A stretch of 56,655 nt of DNA from an uncultured Lachnospiraceae bacterium. GTDB taxonomy: Bacteria > Bacillota > Clostridia > Lachnospirales > Lachnospiraceae. Location of the stretch: NCBI GenBank assembly GCA_902768735.1, contig CACXMK010000011.1, forward strand, positions 1-56,655. Reading direction: 5' to 3'. The position numbers were made by a program, and so were the translations under genes. Numbering within the stretch: the first letter of the stretch is position 1; every line of letters begins with the position of its first letter. This document shows positions 33,860 to 42,013 of the stretch, piece by piece. Under the pieces are notes generated by a model, which did no database searches, was not told the origin of the DNA, and worked only from the letters and a program-made list of their open reading frames with translations.

Positions 33860-34372
33860 ATGAGCAAGAAGATTTTGCAGCTGATCAGCGAAGACTTCGA
33901 AGACCTTGAAGTCTGGTACCCCGTCTACCGCTGCCGAGAAGAAGGCTGGCAGGTAGACTTCGCCGCCGAAAAGCCCGGCCTTTACCACGGCAAATATGGC
34001 GTTCCCTGCGAAGTATCCCTTTCGTTCAAAACACTGAACCCCGACGACTATGACGGCCTGCTGGTCCCCGGCGGCTGGGCGCCCGACAAACTTCGCCGCT
34101 TCCCCGAGGTCCTCGACTTCGTCCGCAAGATGAACGCCGACGGCAAGGCGATCGGCGAGATCTGCCACGCCGGCTGGGTCTTGATCTCCGCTGACATCCT
34201 TCGCGGCAGAAAGGTCACCAGCACGCCCGGCATCAAGGACGACATGCGCAACGCCGGTGCCGAGTGGCTCGACGAGGAGACCGTCATCGACGGCAACATC
34301 GTCTCCGGCCGCCGCCCTCCGGACCTTCCCTCCTACGCGAAGGCATTCATCGAAGTCTGCAAGGCACAATGA
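33860..34372 (+). CDS. DJ-1/PfpI-family protein
   Basis: 170 residues. The PfpI fold is visible as LVPGGWAPDKLRRFPEVLDFV and the nucleophile elbow IGEICHAGW (Cys followed by His), with an N-terminal acidic residue in SEDFEDLEVWYP. Members act as glyoxalase/deglycase-like enzymes or proteases; the function is not decided by sequence. Its last 26 bases overlap the convergent MBL gene. Confidence 0.88.
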   Translation: MSKKILQLISEDFEDLEVWYPVYRCREEGWQVDFAAEKPGLYHGKYGVPCEVSLSFKTLNPDDYDGLLVPGGWAPDKLRRFPEVLDFVRKMNADGKAIGEICHAGWVLISADILRGRKVTSTPGIKDDMRNAGAEWLDEETVIDGNIVSGRRPPDLPSYAKAFIEVCKAQ

Positions 34373-35168
34373 CCCTCTCCGTCACCTTCGGGATCCTGCA
34401 TTCGACCTTGCCGCAGTATTTTGCATCGAGATAGTCAGCAAATGCATACGGATCGCCGCTGTTATGGGCGAACATATCCCAGTGCCCCGGGATCACAATG
34501 CGCGTGCCGATCTCCGCTGCGAAGTCAGCCGCCTCCTGAAACGTCATATTGCCTATGGTATTTCTGCGGTAGCGCTTCGCGTCGCGCCCGTTGATCGGCA
34601 GCAGCGCCGCGTCGATGTCACCGAACGCTTTGACGCGGGCCAGCATGCCCTCATAGCGCACGGTGTCCCCCGCGTGATAGATCCTCACGCCGTTCCCCTC
34701 GATGACAAACTGCAGGTGCGGAAACAGCCCTGTCTGCGGATCCCGGTCCAGGAACTCATGCGCCGCCGCGACCGCATGCACGGTGAACGCTCCCACTTGC
34801 ACGGACTCCCCGTCGTTCATCCCGACCGCGCTCTGCTCACCGACCCCGTCCGCAAGCACCTTCTCCATGTGCGCCCTCGGGAAAATGAATTTTGCCCCGG
34901 GATTTGTCCGCGCCCAGACCTTCCACGACTCGTGATCGATGTGGTCAACGTGGTCATGCGTCCCCAAAAAGGCGTCGATCCCCTCCATCTCCTCCGGAGG
35001 GATCGGCGCCTCGTATTGCCTCGAAGCGCGCGGTGAGGCAAAATAGTCAATGCTCAGCACAGTATCCCCCGCCTTCGCGATGAGCCCCATCTGCCCCATC
35101 CACCACAGTACCACTGTTCCGTAGGGTGCCTCTGTATCCTGTATGGATCTCAGTATCTGATTCATCAT
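34347..35168 (-). CDS. Metallo-beta-lactamase-fold hydrolase (UlaG-like)
   Basis: 273 residues. Metal motif THDHVDHIDH, then AAAHEF, YHAGDT and the late VIPGHWDMF histidine, as in UlaG/YtnP-type hydrolases. UlaG opens L-ascorbate-6-phosphate lactone, but no ascorbate PTS is here, so the substrate stays open. AGGAGGG precedes the ATG. The 3' end overlaps the DJ-1/PfpI gene by 26 bp on the opposite strand. Confidence 0.88.
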   Translation of the reverse strand: MMNQILRSIQDTEAPYGTVVLWWMGQMGLIAKAGDTVLSIDYFASPRASRQYEAPIPPEEMEGIDAFLGTHDHVDHIDHESWKVWARTNPGAKFIFPRAHMEKVLADGVGEQSAVGMNDGESVQVGAFTVHAVAAAHEFLDRDPQTGLFPHLQFVIEGNGVRIYHAGDTVRYEGMLARVKAFGDIDAALLPINGRDAKRYRRNTIGNMTFQEAADFAAEIGTRIVIPGHWDMFAHNSGDPYAFADYLDAKYCGKVECRIPKVTERVIVPCRLR

Positions 35169-35265
35169 TCATCCCTCCTGTTTTTTTCAGAATACCACAT
35201 TTGACAGTACTGTGTCCCAATACAATACCATTACGAAACCCTCTTTCTTTTTCTGTATAATCCTG

Positions 35266-35312
35266 TATGATTTATAGTATGAAATGAGCCAAAGGGACAG
35301 ACCCTTTGGCTC
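35266..35312. repeat. -10 element followed by a family-C palindrome
   Basis: TATAAT at 35266-35271, then a complete family-C palindrome at 35286-35312 (arm GAGCCAAAGGG, loop ACAGA), ending 29 bp before the citC ATG. The hairpin would be in the citC leader. Confidence 0.8.
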
Positions 35313-35341
35313 GCCACCACCCAGAAAAGCGAGGCCCCAAA

Positions 35342-36397
35342 ATGTCCGAATACATGATTTCCGAAGTCCACAAGAACGACCGCTACGCATTTGCCCAGAT
35401 CGACAAGCTCCTCGAGCAGGAGGGCATCAAGCGCGACGCCAACCTCGACTATAGCTGTGTGGCCTACGACGACGACTACAATGTCGTCGCGACGGGCAGC
35501 TGCTTTGGCAACACGCTTCGGTGTTTTGCCGTGAGCCACTCGCACCAGGGCGAGGGTATCCTGAACGCGGTCATCTCGCACCTCATCGACGTGCAGTACC
35601 GCCGCGGCAACCTGCACCTGTTCCTGTATACGAAAATCGAATCCGCGCTGTTTTTTGGCGACCTCGGATTCCATGAGATCGCGCGCGTCGACGGCACGCT
35701 GGTCTTCATGGAAAACCGCCGCGACGGCTTCGCGAGCTATGTCAAAAAACTGCAGTCCGAGACACCCTCCTCGAGCACCGGCTCCCGCGTGGGCGCCATC
35801 GTCATGAACGCCAACCCCTTCACGCTGGGCCACCAGTACCTGATCGAGACTGCGGCGGCCGCCTGCGACACGCTCCACCTCTTCATCGTGAGCGAGGATG
35901 CGAGCCTTGTTCCTTTTGCGGTCCGCAAGCAGCTGATCCGCGAGGGCACCGCCCACCTTTCAAATATCGTCCTGCACGACAGCGGTCCCTACATGATCTC
36001 GAACGCCACGTTCCCGAGCTATTTCCTCAAGGACGAGGCGGCTGTCATTTCCGGACACGCGAAGCTCGACATTAAGATCTTCACGAAGATCGCGTCCGCG
36101 CTCGGCATCAACGTGCGCTATGTCGGCGAAGAGCCCACCAGCGAAGTGACGGGCATTTACAACAAGATCATGGCGGAGGAACTCCCGAAGGCGGGCATCG
36201 ACTGCCGGATCATTCCCCGCAAGGCAGTCAGCGGCAGCGCCATCAGCGCATCCACCGTCCGCAAGTGCCTCCAGTCCTCCGACTGGAACACCCTTCGGAC
36301 GCTCGTGCCGGAATCCACTCTCCAGTTCTTCATGAGCCCCGCTGCGCAGCCCATCCTCGCGAAGATCCGCGCCGCCGGCGACGTGGTACATTATTGA
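35342..36397 (+). CDS. citC: [Citrate (pro-3S)-lyase] ligase
   Basis: 351 residues: an N-terminal GNAT-like domain (1-130) and a C-terminal nucleotidyltransferase domain with MNANPFTLGHQYLIE (the H-x-G-H type loop) and the late SGSAISASTVR signature. It activates citrate lyase by acetylating the phosphoribosyl-dephospho-CoA group of CitD. The partner genes citD, citE, citF, citX and citG are not in this window, so it is an isolated copy. Start set at MSEYMI, preceded by GCGAGG. Confidence 0.9.
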   Translation: MSEYMISEVHKNDRYAFAQIDKLLEQEGIKRDANLDYSCVAYDDDYNVVATGSCFGNTLRCFAVSHSHQGEGILNAVISHLIDVQYRRGNLHLFLYTKIESALFFGDLGFHEIARVDGTLVFMENRRDGFASYVKKLQSETPSSSTGSRVGAIVMNANPFTLGHQYLIETAAAACDTLHLFIVSEDASLVPFAVRKQLIREGTAHLSNIVLHDSGPYMISNATFPSYFLKDEAAVISGHAKLDIKIFTKIASALGINVRYVGEEPTSEVTGIYNKIMAEELPKAGIDCRIIPRKAVSGSAISASTVRKCLQSSDWNTLRTLVPESTLQFFMSPAAQPILAKIRAAGDVVHY

Positions 36398-36410
36398 CAT
36401 AAAACCAACC

Positions 36411-36442
36411 AGGGCGGCCCCAAGGGCCGCCCTTTCCTTTTC
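36411..36442 (+). terminator. citC terminator
   Basis: AGGGCGGCCC, loop, GGGCCGCCCTTTCCTTTT. Confidence 0.85.
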
Positions 36443-36502
36443 ACACAAAAAGCCGCCAAGGGTTCTCCCCCCGACGGCCGGTCACGCCATTATGCAGATT
36501 CG

Positions 36503-36928
36503 TCACTCCGCTTCCAGAAGCAGATACACCACGCACTTGTTGATGATCCGCTCCCTCTCATCCTCCTTCATCATGTGCGACGTCGACACGGTAATGATGT
36601 TGCGCTCGCCCTCGCGCCCCTCGCTGTCCTTCTCGCACACCTCGATGTGCAGCTTGATGCCGCTGTCCTCATCGTCCGTGATCTTCTCGTCCACCTTCTT
36701 CAGGATGTCCAGAATGCTGTTCTTGAGCAGCTCAAACGCCGCTTTATACTCCCCATCCTTTGCCAAAACATAGTCACACCGGAACGTGCACTCCCCCAAA
36801 ACTGTATCGAATGCACCCTGCCCGTCGCCCAGCTTGAACTCCGCGTCCGCCGCGTACGGTGCACCCTGAATGCTCTCCAGATCCCCGGCGTTCAGCATCG
36901 GCGCAATTACTAAGACCTCATTTTTCAT
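36503..36928 (-). CDS. Hypothetical cytosolic protein
   Basis: 141 residues, soluble, no signal peptide. It begins MKNEVLVIAPMLN and has strand-helix alternation with an acidic middle (KKVDEKITDDEDSGIKLHIEVCEKD). No family recognised. An Ala/Cys pattern suggests a compact alpha/beta fold. A GC-rich stem just downstream (about 36449-36480) may terminate it. Confidence 0.6.
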   Translation of the reverse strand: MKNEVLVIAPMLNAGDLESIQGAPYAADAEFKLGDGQGAFDTVLGECTFRCDYVLAKDGEYKAAFELLKNSILDILKKVDEKITDDEDSGIKLHIEVCEKDSEGREGERNIITVSTSHMMKEDERERIINKCVVYLLLEAE

Positions 36929-37062
36929 CGTTTCCCGTTCCCCTCTTTCACTATTATAAATCTCATTTGTGCTTTTAATTTGTCTGCCAGCTTATTATAA
37001 CGTTTTAACGCGTTTTCTGGCAATCATGCCGTCCAAGTATTGTACAACTTTATGCCAAAAAA

Positions 37063-37089
37063 GAGTCAAAGGGACAGACCCTTTGGCTC
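37063..37089. repeat. Family-C palindrome
   Basis: Arm GAGTCAAAGGG with one mismatch to the right arm, loop ACAGA. It is in the gap between two leftward genes. The remainder of 36929-37172 shows no gene. Confidence 0.85.
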
Positions 37090-37172
37090 ACTTTCCGACG
37101 CCACCCCAACTTTTCTTTTCCGTGGTGAACTCTCTTTTTCCGTTAGAGCGCACCCATGGCGCGCAAACTAAT

Positions 37173-37207
37173 AAGGCCACCGGGCGCTTCAGCCCCCCGG
37201 TGGCCTT
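37173..37207 (-). terminator. Likely terminator hairpin of the lipoprotein gene
   Basis: AAGGCCACCGGG, loop, CCCGGTGGCCTT. The T-run is short, so efficiency is uncertain. Confidence 0.6.
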
Positions 37208-37211
37208 CTGC

Positions 37212-37961
37212 TCAATCTCCAATATTCATCCACTCGTTCGCTTCCACTGCCATCTGCACGATCGCCTGCGCGTCATCCCCCATACTGCCCGTCCGGTCAT
37301 AGATCACGTTGTAATACATGTCGAGGATCACGAGCTGCTCCGTCCGCCCGACCGTACAGTGCACTTCGTACTCCGAAAAGTCATATTCCGCTGACACCGT
37401 CGCAGTGAATTCATATCCGATGTCGTCGATGCTGTACTCCACGAGCGAATAAATATCGTAGGTCTGGTTCGGATCGTAGATCTCCGGCAAAACGCGCCTC
37501 TTCACTGCCGGCTTCCCTTCCAGATCTGCCGATATGAGCAAATCCTTCAGCGTTGGCTTCGTTCCCGCGCCGACCGGTCCGGCAGCCGGATTCACTGCGG
37601 CGCCCGGGTTCACTGCAGTGCCCGGGTTCGCTACAGCATCCGGGTTCTCTGCGATATCCGGGTTCTCTGCGGCGCCCTGCCCGCCGAGCGGGTCGTCCCC
37701 CTCATCACCTGCAAACTGATCTTCTTCACTCACTTCTTCACTTGCTTCCATCCCCGCCTCTGCGATCACTTCCGCCGCAGAAGGCAGCATCACCTGCCCG
37801 GGGTTCACCTCCTGCTCTGCCTGCTCGTCCTCACGCAGCGCATCCTCACCTGCCGGCGCCTCCTTGGCGCCGCAGCCGGCAAGCGCAAGCCCCGCAGCCA
37901 ACAGAACACACAATATCCAATAGCGGATGGATTGAAACCCCGCTCTTCTATGTTTTGACAT
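37212..37961 (-). CDS. Lipoprotein with Asn-Pro repeat linker
   Basis: 249 residues. Signal peptide with lipobox LALAGC (cysteine near residue 29) predicts membrane attachment outside the cell. An acidic low-complexity stretch leads to five six-residue units of the type VANPGT/AENPDI (DNA period 18 bp at about 37585-37676), then a C-terminal globular domain of about 110 residues (DPNQTYDIYSLVEYSIDDIGYE) containing a YDRTGSMGDDA segment. No family recognised. The signal-peptide start ATG is preceded by AGAGGAAC. Confidence 0.75.
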   Translation of the reverse strand: MSKHRRAGFQSIRYWILCVLLAAGLALAGCGAKEAPAGEDALREDEQAEQEVNPGQVMLPSAAEVIAEAGMEASEEVSEEDQFAGDEGDDPLGGQGAAENPDIAENPDAVANPGTAVNPGAAVNPAAGPVGAGTKPTLKDLLISADLEGKPAVKRRVLPEIYDPNQTYDIYSLVEYSIDDIGYEFTATVSAEYDFSEYEVHCTVGRTEQLVILDMYYNVIYDRTGSMGDDAQAIVQMAVEANEWMNIGD

Positions 37962-38069
37962 CTTCCGTTCCTCTGATTGAGCCTCATTGCCTTTGCGGGC
38001 ATCGTTAAACGCATATATGATAACATTAAACTTCCTGTCAGCCGCTGTCAAATCTTTACAAGCAATCCA

Positions 38070-38492
38070 TCCGATAAATCAGCGCTATGCCTCAATCTTA
38101 TCGGTTGAGACAACCGTGTGCCTTCTTGTGCTTACCGATAAACCGGAACTTTTCTCATTCTTATCGGTCGTGCATAGTTAGTTTACCTTGAAGCCTTCCA
38201 ATAAATTAAAGCCATATCTCAATCTTATCGGTTGAGCTGGGCCAGTTTACTCAAGGGCCGACCGATAAGACAAGGCCATATCTCAATCTTATTGGTTGAG
38301 CAGATCTTGTTCACTCAAGAGCCTACCGATAAGCCAAAGACATATCCCAGCCTTATCGGTTGAGCAGATCTTGTTCACTCAAGGACCTGCCGATAAGCCA
38401 AGGCCATATCTCAATCTTATCGGTTGAGCAGATCTTGTTCACTCAAGAGCCTACCGATAAGCCAAAGACATATCTCATCCTTATCGGTTGAG
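38070..38492. repeat. Seven-unit tandem array, 64-bp period, each unit a hairpin
   Basis: CTTATCGGTTGAG (with variants) begins at 38097, 38160, 38224, 38288, 38352, 38416 and 38480: steps of 63 or 64 bp. Within each unit CTTATCGGT pairs with ACCGATAAG and TTGAG with CTCAA, around a loop like CAGATCTTGTTCA. Units differ by a few substitutions, some on both sides of the stem. A related single copy is near 54513. It fills most of the 615-bp gap 37962-38577, which has no gene. Confidence 0.92.
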
Positions 38493-38501
38493 ACAAAAAG
38501 C

Positions 38502-38528
38502 GAGCCAAAGGGACAGACCCTTTGACTC
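38502..38528. repeat. Family-C palindrome
   Basis: Arm GAGCCAAAGGG, loop ACAGA, one mismatch in the right arm; directly follows the 64-bp array. Confidence 0.85.
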
Positions 38529-38543
38529 ACACCAAGCCTGCAA

Positions 38544-38572
38544 ACGGCCACCGGGTTCCCCCTGGTGGCCGC
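38544..38572 (-). terminator. Hairpin after the SH3-like secreted protein gene
   Basis: CGGCCACCGGG, loop, CCTGGTGGCCG. No T-run on the minus strand, so termination is only possible. Confidence 0.5.
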
Positions 38573-38577
38573 TCAAT

Positions 38578-39465
38578 TTACTTCTTCATCTTTCTCAGCA
38601 CCACAACACTGCCGACCATCACCACTGCGACAGCGCCCAGCACTCCAACAATCTGCCCCACCGGGACTCTGTTCTTGGGCACGATCCTCTTGCCGGGATC
38701 CGTTGCCGTTCCGGAAGGCTCCGCAACTTCCCCGGGCGACTCAGTTCCGGAAGGCCCATCAACCGCCGAAGCCCCCTCAGGCTCACCGGACACACCAGGC
38801 TCGCCAAACCTCGTATCCCTCACCGGCTTTCCCGCAGGATACAGCTCCGTCTCCTCCGCTGTCGGCGCATCGACGCAGATCCAGAAATCTTTCCATCCAT
38901 AGTAGTAGCCGCAATAGCCCCACTTCCTGCCGTCCTCATCCGTGAACGTCCGGTAATACCCGATCGGCCGCTCCGACTCATACATCTCAAGCTGCCCCGT
39001 CACGTTCCCGCCCGGGTAATCCCACGCGCAGATCTTCTTCCCGGCGTACTCCGCAGCCACCTCGCCGCTCTCGTCCTTCACTTCCGCCCCAAAATCCTTC
39101 AAGAACAGCACTCCATCGTACTTCGCATACGCATACTCCAGCGGAAACCACCCGTCGAACCGCGTGCTGAACTGCTCCGTCTGCGCCCAAACGACCCCGT
39201 CCCGGTCCGTGTAGAGGTAGGTCACGAACAGCTCCGTCCCGTTCGCGAACCGCCCGACTTCCCGCGCGTTTTCCGGGCTCTCGTACACGATCACCTCGCC
39301 GCCCGGCGCGTCCGCCACATACGTCCTGCACTCGTAGCTGCACTCTGCCGAGTGTCTCATGTAGAAGTCGTCCATCGGCTCATACAAGACGTCCGCCCTC
39401 GCTCCCATGCCAAAACACAGCCCAACCGCCACAACCATCGCCAATGCCCTGGTAAATAACTTCAT
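38578..39465 (-). CDS. Secreted, membrane-anchored protein of unknown function
   Basis: 295 residues. Signal peptide (FTRALAMVVAVGLCFGMGARA) and a C-terminal helix (IVGVLGAVAVVMVGSVVVL) followed by RKMKK indicate anchoring with the bulk outside. Between lie two similar blocks of about 80 residues (APGGEVIVYESPENAREVGRF; GKKICAWDYPGGNVTGQLEMY), which look like bacterial SH3-type repeats, and a Pro/Gly/Glu spacer. Ligand unknown. Confidence 0.75.
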   Translation of the reverse strand: MKLFTRALAMVVAVGLCFGMGARADVLYEPMDDFYMRHSAECSYECRTYVADAPGGEVIVYESPENAREVGRFANGTELFVTYLYTDRDGVVWAQTEQFSTRFDGWFPLEYAYAKYDGVLFLKDFGAEVKDESGEVAAEYAGKKICAWDYPGGNVTGQLEMYESERPIGYYRTFTDEDGRKWGYCGYYYGWKDFWICVDAPTAEETELYPAGKPVRDTRFGEPGVSGEPEGASAVDGPSGTESPGEVAEPSGTATDPGKRIVPKNRVPVGQIVGVLGAVAVVMVGSVVVLRKMKK

Positions 39466-39508
39466 AGCTCTCTCCTTCCCTGAAACACCTTCCCTAAAGC
39501 GCCTTCCC

Positions 39509-39898
39509 TCAGCGTCCTGCCATCAGCAGCCCGCCGCAATACGACGCCAGATTTGCGACCACCGCAAGCGCGACCGGCCTCCGGATGCCCCATCTCTCCT
39601 CTTTGCTAAAGCTTATATAGATCCCCGCTTCCACCAGCACCACCAGCACTTCAATCGGCAGCTGGCGGGCTATGATAGGCAAGTTTGCCGGCAGCGGCGC
39701 CTCGCTTAACGCGAGCGGCGCCACAGGAAACCACATCCCCAGCAACCAGTTCGCACAGACCGCCGCCGGATTCGTGAGCAGGTTCACTAGCCACACCACC
39801 TTCAGTCCCGGCATCCGCACGCCCATGATCAAAGCAACTGCCGTCTCGATCGCCAGCGTCAGCCCCAGCGAAAACAGAAACATCTCCACTATCCGCAT
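39509..39898 (-). CDS. Small multi-pass membrane protein
   Basis: 129 residues with about four hydrophobic segments (MFLFSLGLTLAIETAVALIMG, VVWLVNLLTNPAAVCANWLLG, LPIEVLVVLVEAGIYISF, ALAVVANLASYCGGLLMA). No family recognised. Start at MRIVEM with GGGAG upstream, which lies in the last codons of the MFS gene; the two genes are thus nearly touching and probably cotranscribed. Confidence 0.7.
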   Translation of the reverse strand: MRIVEMFLFSLGLTLAIETAVALIMGVRMPGLKVVWLVNLLTNPAAVCANWLLGMWFPVAPLALSEAPLPANLPIIARQLPIEVLVVLVEAGIYISFSKEERWGIRRPVALAVVANLASYCGGLLMAGR

Positions 39899-39900
39899 AT

Positions 39901-41262
39901 CTAACTCCCTTGACACTGGGGACGGTTCTCTATGTCACCCCGGTGACACTGGGGACGGTTCTCTATGTCAGCCCGGGCACCTTTTCCGATGCTAACCTTG
40001 ACACCTTCCCCGGCATCATCTTTGACACCTTCCCCAACATCAGCTTTGGCACCTTCCAAGCGGTCATCTCCGCTAACAACCCACAGCAACGCCAGCGACG
40101 CCAAACTCAGCACCGCCCCAACAACGCCTCCGGACACCGACACGCCAATCATGCCAATCACATCAACTGCATCAACTGCACCGGCCATGCTCACCGCGCC
40201 AACCACATCTACCGCGAAATAGACCGGCAAAAAGCCAATAAACAGCCCGACCGTCAGCAGCCCAAACATCGTTCCCGGCAATTCCCGATACCGGTCCACG
40301 AGGATCTGCAACGTCACCGGCATTGTCATGTTGAAAAAGAGCACCGCCGGAATACCCGCGGCCGCCTTATCGCAGAACACATAGCAGACGGCAGCCGCAA
40401 GGAGTGACCACAAGACTGTGCGCCTCCTCCCGACCGATGCCGCCAGAAACCCTCCGGCGATTTTGCCAAGGACCACTGCTGCAGTCGCGATCAATCCTGC
40501 CAAAACAGTGATCCGCCACGGCATCGTTACGGCCATTCCAACGTACGACCGGAGCACCACCACGCAGAAACATCCGGCTATAATCAGTATTTCATGAGAT
40601 TTCGAGTGAAAAGACTGCGGGGGTGCATAGATCAAGGCAATGTCTCTTGGCGTTTCACGAGAACCTAATGCCCTCCACAGTAAAGCAATCATCATAAATG
40701 CAGCAGCTGCCGAGCCGATCACCCAAAGCGTCCCCGGATTCAGGGCAACCACCGCATTAAAACTCGCCCCAAAAGATCCGCTCAGCGCGCCGAGGATAGC
40801 CTCCCCGGAACCATATTGCATGGCAAGCGCGTTTCCTGCGGACCCGCTCTGTGCTGCGACCTTTCCAAGACACAGCCCCATCGCGCCCGGAGCCACAAAA
40901 ACCCCGAGCCTTCGCCCAGCGCTGCCGCACTCGCGGTCTTCAAGAATTGTGCCGACACCGCCGCCGACATGGAACAGCGCATTGCCAATGCCAAGAATGA
41001 CCGGCGACGTAAACGCCCCGACAATTGTAAGGGCAACTCCGGCAGCAGCAAAGGCAAACGCTTTGCGCTGGCCGGCACTCTCACCACTTCCATTCCACCC
41101 GTCCAGCACCGCGCCGAACGGCATCTGCAGCACAAACGCACAGAAATTATACGCCAGGATCCACCAGTAGCCCCTGCTCCCGCCAAGGAACCGGCTGAAC
41201 ATAGCGGCGGCGCAAATGCCATCGACCAGAAAATGTAAAACCGAATAAAAAAAGGTAGTCAT
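39901..41262 (-). CDS. MFS-type transporter with a REP-encoded C-terminal tail
   Basis: 453 residues, about twelve hydrophobic segments with MFS-like turns (FGAVLDGWNG, ASVGRRRTVLWS). The substrate is unknown. After the last helix the chain has a charged, repetitive tail (EGVKDDAGEGVKVSIGKG), ending with DIENRPQC twice, which is the minus-strand reading of two family-B palindromes at 39911-39970. The original stop was probably upstream of these. Confidence 0.8.
   Translation of the reverse strand: MTTFFYSVLHFLVDGICAAAMFSRFLGGSRGYWWILAYNFCAFVLQMPFGAVLDGWNGSGESAGQRKAFAFAAAGVALTIVGAFTSPVILGIGNALFHVGGGVGTILEDRECGSAGRRLGVFVAPGAMGLCLGKVAAQSGSAGNALAMQYGSGEAILGALSGSFGASFNAVVALNPGTLWVIGSAAAAFMMIALLWRALGSRETPRDIALIYAPPQSFHSKSHEILIIAGCFCVVVLRSYVGMAVTMPWRITVLAGLIATAAVVLGKIAGGFLAASVGRRRTVLWSLLAAAVCYVFCDKAAAGIPAVLFFNMTMPVTLQILVDRYRELPGTMFGLLTVGLFIGFLPVYFAVDVVGAVSMAGAVDAVDVIGMIGVSVSGGVVGAVLSLASLALLWVVSGDDRLEGAKADVGEGVKDDAGEGVKVSIGKGARADIENRPQCHRGDIENRPQCQGS
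39911..39970. repeat. Two direct family-B palindromes
   Basis: TGACACTGGGGACGGTTCTCTATGTCA at 39911-39938 and 39943-39970 (core GGGGACGGTTCTC). They encode the end of the MFS gene. Confidence 0.9.
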
Positions 41263-41273
41263 AATGCACCTGT

Positions 41274-41299
41274 TTCAAAGATACAGACCCTTTATCTCA
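41274..41299. repeat. Degenerate family-C palindrome
   Basis: TTCAAAGATACAGACCCTTTATCTCAC-like remnant: loop ACAGA kept, stem decayed. Confidence 0.55.
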
Positions 41300-41857
41300 C
41301 TCCACCTTCCTATACACACACCCCTCCGCAGCTTCGATACTCCCCAGGATGTCATCCTTCAGCGAGAACATCGCCCGGTAATTCTCCTGGTCCTCCCTCG
41401 AGAACTGCACGTCCGTCGGGAACACCGAGACCACGTGATACGTCACCCCGTCCGCGCCATCCAGCTCGCCCAACAACCGATAATCCGGGATGATCTCGTA
41501 CTTCTCGTCCGCCGTCAAAAGGATGCTGAACAAATGCCCGTCGAACCCCGTGGCATCCCTGCGGAACAGCCTCAGCCACATCCCCGTATCATTGTTCACA
41601 GTCCTGACCGAAATCTTCCCCAGCCAATCCGCCGGCACCAAAACACTGTAATACGGCGTCTTGATCTCCACATTCACAACGAAATGGTCTTCTTCCACAG
41701 GATCAGTTTGTTCGACCGCAGCAACCTGCCCACCCGTCTGAGTCGTCTGTGCCTTAGCTTCCATCGTTCCAAAGCCCGCGCTCACCACAATCGCCGCTGC
41801 ACCGGCCGCCGCAATCATCCCAGTCATCGCAATAGCAAGAATCGTTTTTTTCATCAT
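41297..41857 (-). CDS. Exported protein of unknown function
   Basis: 186 residues. Signal peptide (KKTILAIAMTGMIAAAGAAAIVVSAGF, with AKA cleavage-like site near residue 35), then a hydrophilic domain with a repeated strand pattern (VEIKTPYYSVLVPADWLG, GHLFSILLTADEKYEIIPDY). The PADW segment resembles small secreted Firmicutes proteins of unknown role. Confidence 0.7.
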   Translation of the reverse strand: MMKKTILAIAMTGMIAAAGAAAIVVSAGFGTMEAKAQTTQTGGQVAAVEQTDPVEEDHFVVNVEIKTPYYSVLVPADWLGKISVRTVNNDTGMWLRLFRRDATGFDGHLFSILLTADEKYEIIPDYRLLGELDGADGVTYHVVSVFPTDVQFSREDQENYRAMFSLKDDILGSIEAAEGCVYRKVE

Positions 41858-41872
41858 TTGGTCTCCTTTTCT

Positions 41873-41899
41873 GAGCCAAAGGGACAGACCCTTTGGCTC
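41873..41899. repeat. Family-C palindrome
   Basis: Perfect arms GAGCCAAAGGG, loop ACAGA, 16 bp upstream of the exported-protein ATG. It is followed by a CAAAACACTG word on the minus strand at 41929-41938. Confidence 0.9.
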
Positions 41900-42013
41900 A
41901 CTCGCCCATCGCCGCGGGCAGTGTTTTGACTTAGTTCTATTAATAAAGACGAATCCAAATGAATAATCTTACTGGTAACGCATGCCATTAACAGCACTAT
42001 CGCCGCTCAGCCA

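Noticed and set aside
38070-38492. CRISPR array
   Set aside because: The whole 64-bp unit repeats, with no variable spacers, and no cas gene is present.
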